A stretch of 25,097 nucleotides of DNA, from contig DAOURR010000033.1 in assembly GCA_030627625.1 (NCBI GenBank), positions 1 through 25,097 of the forward strand. Reading direction: 5' to 3'. Every line of letters starts with the position of its first letter. Position 1 is the first letter of the stretch. A program made the translations under genes and the position numbers. Positions 14,601 through 22,250 of this stretch are shown here, one piece after another. This stretch comes from UBA3103 sp002365855 (GTDB lineage: Bacteria > Bacillota > Desulfotomaculia > Desulfotomaculales > Pelotomaculaceae). Below the pieces are notes generated by a model. The model made no database searches. It had not been told where the DNA came from and saw nothing but the letters and a program-made list of their open reading frames with translations.

Positions 14601-15473
14601 CTATGCCCTGTTTATGTCTCTGTGCCGGACCGATACGCGATACTCCCTGCTGCTCAGAATTTCAGCAATCCGGTTGGCCAGAGCGACTGAACGGTGCAGA
14701 CCACCCGTGCAGCCGATAGCGACCATCAGGGCCGTTTTACCCTCATTAACGTACTGCGGAATAAGGAATTCAACAAAACTAACAAACTTATCCATAAACT
14801 CCCCCGTGGTGGAAGATTTAAACACGAAGTCCCGCACTACGGGGTCATTTCCGGTATGAGGCCGCAGGGAAGGCTGGTAATATGGATTGGGAAGAAATCG
14901 CACATCGATGACCAGGTCTGAATCAAGGGGTATCCCATATTTGTAGCCAAATGAGATCAGCGTGACATGCAGCCCTGTGGCGCTGGCAGTGTCCGCAAAT
15001 ATCGAGGTTATTTCTTCTTTCAAATCCTTTACCGCCTTATCAGAGGTATCAATGATCTTATTCGCCCCGCCTCTCAGTTCCTGCAAAAGGCTGCGCTCCT
15101 GTTGAATTGCGTCCAGGACCTCGCCGTGCGCGCTGAGAGGGTGGCGCCGCCTGGACTCTTTAAAACGGCGCACCAGGGTTTCATCCGAAGCTTCCAGGAA
15201 CAGGATTTCATGCCCGATTCCCTGGTCGTCCAGCTCGGAAAGCACTTCAAAAAGGGTGTTAAAAAACTCACCACCCCTAATATCCACTACCAGTGCTATC
15301 TTATTAATTATACTGGCTGCTTGTGCACATAATTCTGCGAATTTGGGTATTAGTGCGGGAGGCAGGTTGTCCACGCAGAAGAATCCTAGATCTTCCAGGC
15401 TACGCAACGCCTGGGTTTTACCAGCGCCTGACAGGCCGGTGACAATAACGAGCTTTGGCGTGATCTTAATCAA
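14601..15473 (-). CDS. rapZ: RapZ-family nucleotide-binding protein (YvcJ)
   Basis: The 290-residue protein has an N-terminal P-loop GLSGAGKT (13-20), followed by FFCVDNLPPALIPKF, and the C-terminal domain with SFGYKYGIP, DVRFLPNPYY and GCTGGLHRSV. These are signatures of RapZ/YvcJ. In E. coli RapZ controls GlmS synthesis through small RNAs; in Bacillus YvcJ is an ATP/GTPase linked to competence. Its role here may differ. The TTG at 15471-15473 is the only standard start, because an in-frame TAG lies 3 codons before it. It abuts the GAGGGGG ribosome site directly, which is unusually tight. yvcK follows after 11 nt. Confidence 0.95.
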   Translation of the reverse strand: MIKITPKLVIVTGLSGAGKTQALRSLEDLGFFCVDNLPPALIPKFAELCAQAASIINKIALVVDIRGGEFFNTLFEVLSELDDQGIGHEILFLEASDETLVRRFKESRRRHPLSAHGEVLDAIQQERSLLQELRGGANKIIDTSDKAVKDLKEEITSIFADTASATGLHVTLISFGYKYGIPLDSDLVIDVRFLPNPYYQPSLRPHTGNDPVVRDFVFKSSTTGEFMDKFVSFVEFLIPQYVNEGKTALMVAIGCTGGLHRSVALANRIAEILSSREYRVSVRHRDINRA

Positions 15474-15504
15474 CCCCCTCTAAAAACCGAACCCTTGTCC
15501 ACTC

Positions 15505-16245
15505 TTAATTTAGCGATGCGTTTATAACCATCTCTGCGGGGAACCGGAGTCGTTCCACCAGTTCAGCGCCCGAGGCAAGATCACCCACCCTGTGGGGATA
15601 ATGAGCATCGCTGTTAATGGCTAGCATGGCCCCTTTCCGGGCAGCGGCGCGGACGATTTCTTCTTTATTATAATTGTGCCCGGTGTTTACTTCAAGCGCA
15701 GTTTCACAGCCGGCGCAAACTGAGGCCAGTTCGTCTGCATCTACCGGCATCATTAAATTTGGGTGGCTGATGATATCGACGTCGTAGCTGGATATCGATC
15801 CTATCAGGGCCTTGGTGTTGGTGTTCCTCATTTTTTCCCAGACGCTGCGCCTGGCCCTGACGAACAGGTTGGGCAGGGTGTAGTGCACGGCATCGCCAAG
15901 TTTTTCAGGTATATAATAGGGGTGCAGCCCGGCAATAAGAAGATCCAGCTTGTTAATCACCGCTTCAGGCAGGTCAAGGCGGCCATCCCGGCTGATTACA
16001 GATGTTTCGGCGCCTACCAGCACTCTCATTTCCGGAAACCGGAGCGCTATCCTTGCCGCCTCCTCTTTAATGGCCAAAAAAGTCTCCGGGGCTGCAACTC
16101 CGATGCCAATGCCTTTGGGGCCGTGATCAGTTATACCGACCGCTTGCAGGCCCCGGGCAGCAGCCGCTTCGATGTTTTCAGCCAAAGTGCCCCGCCCGTC
16201 GCTATACGTTGTATGGGTGTGGTAATCCGCAAACAGTCTCACCAC
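15505..16245 (-). CDS. PHP-domain phosphoesterase
   Basis: The 246-residue protein is a PHP-fold metal-dependent phosphoesterase of the YcdX/histidinol-phosphatase-like type. The HxH motif DYHTHTTYSDG (H9, H11), ITDHGP, GAETSV, AGLHPYY, ISHPNLM and NSDAHYP supply the expected metal ligands in order. The substrate is unknown. Two GTG codons stand together; the first, 7 nt behind GGAG, is taken. This start lies 44 nt inside the end of the pgi/pmi gene, an unusually long overlap that suggests coupling. rapZ starts 31 nt downstream. Confidence 0.88.
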   Translation of the reverse strand: MVRLFADYHTHTTYSDGRGTLAENIEAAAARGLQAVGITDHGPKGIGIGVAAPETFLAIKEEAARIALRFPEMRVLVGAETSVISRDGRLDLPEAVINKLDLLIAGLHPYYIPEKLGDAVHYTLPNLFVRARRSVWEKMRNTNTKALIGSISSYDVDIISHPNLMMPVDADELASVCAGCETALEVNTGHNYNKEEIVRAAARKGAMLAINSDAHYPHRVGDLASGAELVERLRFPAEMVINASLN

Positions 16246-17311
16246 TGTGAAGCTCCTTTTTGAGATAGTCGATTACTTTGACAGGGCCAGGATCAATTCC
16301 GTACAAGGAGGCCAGGTAGACACTGGTATAGTCACCGGTGTAGATCAGGGAAAAAACTCTGCAGAGAGCCCCTTTGCCGGAAGCCCAGACTTCAGTATAA
16401 CCGTCCACTACATCCTGAATGACTCCTTTGGTAATCTCCATCCGCCTGTGCACGCGGGGGTGATCCCTCTCGTCTCTGAGCAGGATTACGTGAATTTTTT
16501 TCAAGACCTCAAGAGGAAACTGGAAGCCGACGATTTCATTGTGGTTCAATTCGGGAAAAACGTTCCAGTAAGCCGGCGCCTTGGCATTTTCATTAATCTG
16601 TCCTTTCCACCGCTGCGCCACCACCTCGGTTGTGCCGCTGGATCCCCAGATTACAGGTATCTTATTGTGAAGCTTACGCGCAAGCTGCTTAGCCAGGTTA
16701 TCTTCCTCGGGCGCCTCCGGCCCCAACTTTTTCTTCATCTCTTTGATAAAATCAATCATTTCGGAGATCTCACCGGTAACGTCGGACATCAGCCCCAGCC
16801 TCTGCAGAATAACCAGGGTGGGGAGGAACAGAAAGCCGGTCGCTGCCCTGGGTGAAATACCGCAGGGGACCCTGACCAGGGTGATCCCGTCCTTTTCCGC
16901 CAATTCTCCGAGCTTGCCCCCTGTGGTCACAGCAACTATATTGGCGCCCCTGGCGCGGGCTTCTTCATACGCGCTCAGGGTTTCCTCGGTATTGCCTGAA
17001 TAACTGACGGCAAAGACCAGTGTGTCCGGGTCTACAAACCTGGGCAGACCATAGTCCCTGTTCACCATGACCGGTACTGGGAGCTTGTCTGCCGAGTAAA
17101 CCCTGAGCAGGTCCCCCCCGATGGCTGAGCCGCCCAGTCCCGTGACCACAATATTAGAAATAGCTTCAATATCCGGCAGCTGCACGTTCACGGCAATATC
17201 CCGGCAGGCACTGGAACACTGGGCCGGGAGCCCTTCCAGCGCAGCAAGCATGCCCGTTGTGTCAAGCCTGCACAGCCCGTCCACGCAGTTCAAATCAAAG
17301 TGCTGTGTCAC
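16202..17311 (-). CDS. Bifunctional phosphoglucose/phosphomannose isomerase
   Basis: The 369-residue protein belongs to the SIS-domain bifunctional PGI/PMI family first described in archaea, which isomerises glucose-6-P and mannose-6-P to fructose-6-P. Seen are GLGGSAIGGDLLR (58-70), SYSGNTEETL (103-112, phosphate binding), PRAATGF (154-160), and ENAKAPAYWNVFPELNHNEIVGF around 241-263, where E241 and H257 are candidate acid-base residues. It is shorter than, and unlike, the classical Pgi of most bacteria. GTG at 17309-17311 follows AGGAGG by 8 nt. The last 15 codons overlap the PHP gene. The debranching enzyme gene is 62 nt upstream, which places both in hexose supply. Confidence 0.9.
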   Translation of the reverse strand: MTQHFDLNCVDGLCRLDTTGMLAALEGLPAQCSSACRDIAVNVQLPDIEAISNIVVTGLGGSAIGGDLLRVYSADKLPVPVMVNRDYGLPRFVDPDTLVFAVSYSGNTEETLSAYEEARARGANIVAVTTGGKLGELAEKDGITLVRVPCGISPRAATGFLFLPTLVILQRLGLMSDVTGEISEMIDFIKEMKKKLGPEAPEEDNLAKQLARKLHNKIPVIWGSSGTTEVVAQRWKGQINENAKAPAYWNVFPELNHNEIVGFQFPLEVLKKIHVILLRDERDHPRVHRRMEITKGVIQDVVDGYTEVWASGKGALCRVFSLIYTGDYTSVYLASLYGIDPGPVKVIDYLKKELHSGETVCGLPHPYNV

Positions 17312-17373
17312 TGATAACCCCTCCTTTTAAATCGGTATCCTTTAAAGTGTACTTCCCACTTAATTCCATTTTA

Positions 17374-19383
17374 TCACTTATTCTGTTCCAGCAGCTTTTT
17401 TATTTTACCTGCTGACGCCGGCTGGATCTCCAGCACGTCTTCAACATACGCCCGCAAAACTTCCGCCACTCCCCAGGCTTGAGCAAAACAGCCCCGCGGG
17501 ACCGTTGGCTCGTCTCCGTCAAAAATCTCAGAAATATATCCCACCCCGTGGTCCCGCAGCTGGTCGCGGAAAGGCGAGGTAAACCATTGGGCCTGGACAC
17601 GGCTTGCGGGGCTGTAATCGTGCGCCCTGCGGTAAGCGGTAACAAACGGCCCAATCAGCCAGCTCCAGGCTGTTCCCTGGTGGTAGGACGAGTCCCGCTG
17701 GATACGGTCACCCACATATACTCCCTTGTATTCCCCGCTCCACGGGGACAGGCTGCGTATGCCATAAGTAACGTAAAGCTCCCTCCACACCTTCTGGACC
17801 ACCGATCTCATCTGGTAAGGCGTAAGCATGCTGTGAGGCAGGCTAGCTGCCATCAGCTGGTTCGGGCGAATACTTTTATCCGTTCCCTCCGGGCCAACGA
17901 CGTCATTTAGAAAACCGCCACTTTCGTTCCAAAACTCTCTTTGAAAACTTTTGCCGATCTTGTCCGGCAGGGCGGTGAACAGGAAGTCATGCCCAAAGAG
18001 GACGGCCAGCTTTTTAAACACCATCATGGCGTTGTACCAGAGGGCGTTGATTTCAACCGCCTTCCCGTGTCTGGGCGTAACCACCCAGTCATCCACCTTG
18101 GCGTCCATCCAGGTCAGCTGGACGTCCGGCGAGCCTGCCCTTAAGAGGCCGTCCTGGTCCATGGCTATGTTGTAGTCCGTGCCCTCCATGTACCAGTGAA
18201 TGATTTCTTTTACGACCGGGTAGAGCTTATCCCTGACAAAGTCCAGATCTGCGGTATACAGAAGGTATTTATAGACAGAGTTGACAAACCACAGGGAAGC
18301 GTCTACCGTATTAAAAACCGGGTCGGTGGCCCCGTCGAAAAAAGCGTTCGGCAAGAGCCCCTTTCTGCACTGGCGGACAAACGTGCTCAGGATTTCCCGC
18401 GCATCCTCGAAACGCCCGGTCACAAGGGTCAGGCCCGGAAGAGAAATCATCGTATCCCTGCCCCAATCGGCAAACCAGGGATAGCCGGCGATCACCGTCT
18501 TCCTGCCGGTGGAACGGCGCTGGACAACGAAGGCATCCGCGGCCTGTACCAGCTGGCTCGCAAAATGGTCCTGGAAGCCTGCAAGCTCCACCAGCAATTG
18601 CAGCCGTCTCTTCTCATTCTCCAGAAGCTTTTCCCCGTTCAGAGTGCCGCACTCGCTAGTGGAGGCGACAACAGTAATGGTCTTGTTTCCCCCGGCTTCA
18701 AGGGCTATTTCAAAATGACCCGGGATATATAGATCTTCGTGGGGATTTTCACCCCTCTCCCTTTCCACGGCATAGGACAGGCCGTTGTACCACCTGCCTT
18801 CCTCGAAATAGACGCCTGAGTCGCATATCAGCAAAAGCGGCGGGAATTCCTCCTTGCCTGTAATAGAAATCCCTCCGGGAACTTTTTTTTGGGAAAACGC
18901 TATCTGGCCCTGGCTGGTAATAAAGTGGTGGCCCCGGCAGTTCACCATCGGGGTCAGGGTTAAAATACCAGGCTCATCGCCGTTTGAAACCCGGTACAGA
19001 ATGATCGTGGTGTTCTGCCCGTGCACCATAAAAATTGTTTTTTCAAGGGTGATATCGCTAAAGCTGTAGGTAAAGGTCGGGATCGGGTTGATTTTAACCT
19101 GCTGCAGGTGAATATATCCAAATTCAATGAAACCGGAGCCATGCTCGTTGGCAGCAAGGTTGTATGTACATGAGCCGGCCTTAAAGCGTTCATCCAACTT
19201 GCTTAAGTGCACCGTCCTCCAGCCGGGGGGATCATGGGCCGCGACAAGGAGGCCGTGGTACTTGCGGGTGTTGGCGTTAATAATGGTGCTGGAGGCGTAG
19301 CCGCCGATGCCGTTAGTTACCAGCCACTCTTTTTCCGTGCCGTTTTCAAAGTTGCGCCAGTCACTTTTGCCGAAGTAGTACAT
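17374..19383 (-). CDS. Glycogen debranching enzyme (amylo-alpha-1,6-glucosidase, GH133-like)
   Basis: The product hydrolyses alpha-1,6 branch points of glycogen-like glucans. The N-terminal domain (about 1-230) contains KEWLVTNGIGGYASST and ANTRKYHGLLVA. The C-terminal alpha/alpha toroid contains GYPWFADWGRDTMISLPGL (about 301-319), SLWFVNSVYKYL, TWMDAKVDDWVVTPRHGKAVEINALWYNA (two overlapping pieces of the substrate site), SLSPWSGEYKGVY and YHQGTAWSWLIGPF. The open frame extends to 19431, but the ATG at 19381-19383 lies 8 nt behind GGAGG and gives the usual start MYYFGKSDW; the protein then has 669 residues. No glycogen synthase or phosphorylase gene lies in the window. Confidence 0.93.
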   Translation of the reverse strand: MYYFGKSDWRNFENGTEKEWLVTNGIGGYASSTIINANTRKYHGLLVAAHDPPGWRTVHLSKLDERFKAGSCTYNLAANEHGSGFIEFGYIHLQQVKINPIPTFTYSFSDITLEKTIFMVHGQNTTIILYRVSNGDEPGILTLTPMVNCRGHHFITSQGQIAFSQKKVPGGISITGKEEFPPLLLICDSGVYFEEGRWYNGLSYAVERERGENPHEDLYIPGHFEIALEAGGNKTITVVASTSECGTLNGEKLLENEKRRLQLLVELAGFQDHFASQLVQAADAFVVQRRSTGRKTVIAGYPWFADWGRDTMISLPGLTLVTGRFEDAREILSTFVRQCRKGLLPNAFFDGATDPVFNTVDASLWFVNSVYKYLLYTADLDFVRDKLYPVVKEIIHWYMEGTDYNIAMDQDGLLRAGSPDVQLTWMDAKVDDWVVTPRHGKAVEINALWYNAMMVFKKLAVLFGHDFLFTALPDKIGKSFQREFWNESGGFLNDVVGPEGTDKSIRPNQLMAASLPHSMLTPYQMRSVVQKVWRELYVTYGIRSLSPWSGEYKGVYVGDRIQRDSSYHQGTAWSWLIGPFVTAYRRAHDYSPASRVQAQWFTSPFRDQLRDHGVGYISEIFDGDEPTVPRGCFAQAWGVAEVLRAYVEDVLEIQPASAGKIKKLLEQNK

Positions 19384-19508
19384 GCAGACTACCTCCTCCC
19401 TCTTGACTAGAATAATCAGGTAACGGCCCATTTATTCCGGAGGTTTATTTTTTAAGTTGTTTTACTGCCGTTCCGGGCTAACTTTCCCAACACACTATCC
19501 TTAGCGGA

Positions 19509-20309
19509 TCAGGCAAGGACAAATTTCTCCAGTGCCTCTACGACTCCTTCGCCGTAAGGCAATAAGGTCACGTAGCCTGCCCTTTTTTTGATATCTTCCC
19601 TGGCATTAGCCACAACCACGCCAAGTCCCGCGTAATCCAGCATTTCCAGGTCGTTATAGCTGTCTCCCACTGCCATTACCTCTTCCCTCTTCACCCCGAA
19701 GTACCCTGCCAGGTGAGCCAGGGCTTCTCCTTTGGTGGCTTGCAGGTGGGAAAACTCCAGAAAATGCGGTTTCGACTTTGATACATGTATCTTGCCGGCG
19801 TATTGGGGAGTTAACTCCGCGCTCAGCCTGTCGAGCAGGGTCTCTTCGGAGATAACTACAAGTTTGGTGGGGTCCTGATCGAGATAATTCAGCAGGTCCC
19901 CCACAACTTCAGCCTCTACTCCTGCTATGGCGGAATACCTGCGGCCTTCCAGAGTATCCCGCTCCACAAGCAGCCGTTCGTCCTGGTAGGCGTTCAGGTG
20001 GTATCCCAGCAGGTGCACCCGGGAAATAACTTCCCTGGCGTAGGCAAGCGGCAAAGGCCTGTAAAGCAGAGTCTCGCCGCTGAGAGAGTTCTTGACCAGG
20101 GCCCCCTGGTAGGTAATCAGCGGGATTTCGATACCTAACTCCCGGGCATATCGCACGGCGGACCGGTACATGCGCCCGGTTGAAACAGTAAAGTGGACGC
20201 CCCGCTCCCGGACAGCCACCACCGCCTCCTTGACCTGATCGGTGAGTTGAAGGTCCCGCGATAGTAAAGTATCATCCATATCTACAGCTATTAATTTAAA
20301 CTTTGACAT
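19509..20309 (-). CDS. Cof-type HAD-IIB family phosphatase
   Basis: The 266-residue product is a haloacid-dehalogenase phosphatase of the Cof/YidA group. Motif I is VDMDDTLLS (D10, D12), motif II TVSTGR, the long type IIB cap lies in the middle, and motif IV is GDSYNDLEMLDYAG. Substrates in the group are sugar phosphates, pyridoxal phosphate and similar compounds; none is indicated here. The open frame reaches 20378, but the ATG at 20307-20309, 5 nt behind GGGGG, gives MSKFKLIAVDMDDTLL, the normal Cof start. The gene follows uvrC by 65 nt and precedes the debranching enzyme by 125 nt without an obvious terminator. Confidence 0.93.
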   Translation of the reverse strand: MSKFKLIAVDMDDTLLSRDLQLTDQVKEAVVAVRERGVHFTVSTGRMYRSAVRYARELGIEIPLITYQGALVKNSLSGETLLYRPLPLAYAREVISRVHLLGYHLNAYQDERLLVERDTLEGRRYSAIAGVEAEVVGDLLNYLDQDPTKLVVISEETLLDRLSAELTPQYAGKIHVSKSKPHFLEFSHLQATKGEALAHLAGYFGVKREEVMAVGDSYNDLEMLDYAGLGVVVANAREDIKKRAGYVTLLPYGEGVVEALEKFVLA

Positions 20310-20374
20310 ATAATCCCCCGTAGCAGTCATTATTAATGATTCGCGTGTCGTTTGAATTGAGACAAGGAATTCTC

Positions 20375-22240
20375 TCACTTGTGAAAGAACTCGAATACGG
20401 CCATTGCGGCCTTCTTGTTCATCCCCTTTACCGCGGCCAGCTGCTCGGCCGTTGCTTTCTCTATTTCCTGCAGTGAGCCGAATTCCTTGAGCAGGGCACG
20501 GCGGCGAACCTCACCGACGCCCTCTACCTCGTCCAGAAGTGATTTCAGGCCGGCCTTGCCCCTTAGGTTCCTGTGGTAGGCCAGGGCAAAGCGGTGGGCC
20601 TCGTCCCGTAGACGCTGCACCAGCTGCAGCGCGCGGGAGTCCGGGGACAGGGAAATGGGGTCAGTTTGCCTTCCGGAAAAAAGCGTTTCCTCCGCCTTGG
20701 CCAGCCCGCAGGCGGGAATATGAGAAAAGCCCAGATCGCTCATGGCCTGCATCGCGGCATGAAGCTGCCCCTTCCCACCATCTATGACCACCAGGTCGGG
20801 GAGGAGGTGGAATTTTGCCTCCTTGCTGGAGATCAGCCCTGCTTGCAACAGCTCCCGCTCCTTCCCGGCCCGGGTAAAGCGCCTCCGCACCGCCTCCTGG
20901 ATCGAGGCGAAATCATCCGGACCTTCCACAGTCCTGATCTTAAAGCGGCGGTACTGGTCAGGAGCAGGCCTGCCTTCTTCAAAAACCACCATCGATGCTA
21001 CGCTGTCGGTCCCCTGGATATTAGAAACATCGTAACATTCCAAGCGCCGGGGTGGGCCTTCCAGCCCCAGTTCCCGGGCCAGTTCGGCCAGAGCGTCCGA
21101 TAAATTTTGATGGCGGGCAGCCTCTTCAGAAACGGACTGCTCCAGGTTGAGGCGGGCGTTTTTTGACACCATCTCCACAAGCTGTTTCTTTTCGCCGCGC
21201 CTGGGCGTCTTCAGAGATACTTTTGACCCTCTTTTGGCCGAGAGCCACTCCTCAATGACAGCCTTTTCATCAAGGGTCTCCTCCGCGAGCAGGATTTCCC
21301 GCGGCACGAAGTCAGCGCCCGTGTAGTACTGCTTAATAAAAGCGGTGGCCACCTCCATGTGGCTGAGCCCTTCTGTCCCCTTTAACATAAAGTGTTCACG
21401 CCCGATGAGCTTACCACCCCGGACGAAAAAAATCATCACACAGGCATCGTCTGATGCCCTCGCCGATGCTATCACATCCTGGTCCTCAAAACCGCCCGAA
21501 ATGATCTTCTGTTTTTCCACCACGTCGCGGACAGCCTGGATCTGGTCACGCAGCTGAGCGGCCCTCTCAAATTCAAGGTTTGCCGCTGCCTCTCCCATTT
21601 TCGCGCTCAGCCGCCTGGTCAGGTCCTCCTGTCTTCCTTCCAGGAAAAGGCACAGCTCGTTAATCATTGAGCGGTATTTCTCCCTGTCAACTTTCCCCGA
21701 GCAGGGCCCCAGGCAGCGGTCGATATGGTGGTTGAGGCAGGGCCTCTCCCTTACTGCAGGTTTTTTCTGCTTGCACGACCGGAAGGGAAATATTTTTTTA
21801 AGCAGGCGCAGGGTCTCGTTTACCGACCCGACCCGGGTATACGGCCCGAAATATCTCGAACCGTCTTTGACATGGCGGCGGGTGATCATCACCCTGGGAT
21901 AGTCGTCCGCCAGGGTGACCTTGAGGTACGGGTAGCTTTTGTCATCCTTGAGCAGCACGTTATAGCGGGGACGGTGCTCCTTGATCAGGTTCTGTTCAAG
22001 GATCAGTGCCTCTACTTCCGAGTCCGTTACGATAACATCGAAGTCTGCTGCTTTCTCCATCATGACTTTGTTTTTAGGTGGTTGAGCCGTAGCTGCCTGG
22101 AAGTACGAACGGACCCTGTGTTTCAGGGAAACGGCTTTGCCGACATAAATAATTTTCCCGGTGTCATCCCGGAAGAGATAAGCGCCGGGCTTTGCAGGCA
22201 GGAGCTTTAACTTGTCTTCCATCTGCATTATAAACACCAC
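20375..22240 (-). CDS. uvrC: Excinuclease ABC subunit C
   Basis: UvrC makes both incisions in nucleotide excision repair. The 621-residue protein shows the GIY-YIG domain (PGAYLFRDDTGKIIYVGKA at about 18-36) and a Cys cluster (FPFRSCKQKKPAVRERPCLNHHIDRCLGPC split over 151-180). The UVR motif for UvrB contact is NLEFERAAQLRDQI near 216-230. The RNase H-like domain has ECYDVSNIQGTDSVAS and DLVVIDGGKGQL, with DEAHRFALAYHR, and two HhH motifs lie at the end. The start is uncertain: GTG codons at 22240 and 22237 lie close behind AAGGGA, and ATG codons at 22228 and 22222 are further away. It begins 10 nt after the uvrA stop, so the two genes are coupled. Confidence 0.95.
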   Translation of the reverse strand: MVFIMQMEDKLKLLPAKPGAYLFRDDTGKIIYVGKAVSLKHRVRSYFQAATAQPPKNKVMMEKAADFDVIVTDSEVEALILEQNLIKEHRPRYNVLLKDDKSYPYLKVTLADDYPRVMITRRHVKDGSRYFGPYTRVGSVNETLRLLKKIFPFRSCKQKKPAVRERPCLNHHIDRCLGPCSGKVDREKYRSMINELCLFLEGRQEDLTRRLSAKMGEAAANLEFERAAQLRDQIQAVRDVVEKQKIISGGFEDQDVIASARASDDACVMIFFVRGGKLIGREHFMLKGTEGLSHMEVATAFIKQYYTGADFVPREILLAEETLDEKAVIEEWLSAKRGSKVSLKTPRRGEKKQLVEMVSKNARLNLEQSVSEEAARHQNLSDALAELARELGLEGPPRRLECYDVSNIQGTDSVASMVVFEEGRPAPDQYRRFKIRTVEGPDDFASIQEAVRRRFTRAGKERELLQAGLISSKEAKFHLLPDLVVIDGGKGQLHAAMQAMSDLGFSHIPACGLAKAEETLFSGRQTDPISLSPDSRALQLVQRLRDEAHRFALAYHRNLRGKAGLKSLLDEVEGVGEVRRRALLKEFGSLQEIEKATAEQLAAVKGMNKKAAMAVFEFFHK

Positions 22241-22250
22241 ATTCCCTTGC

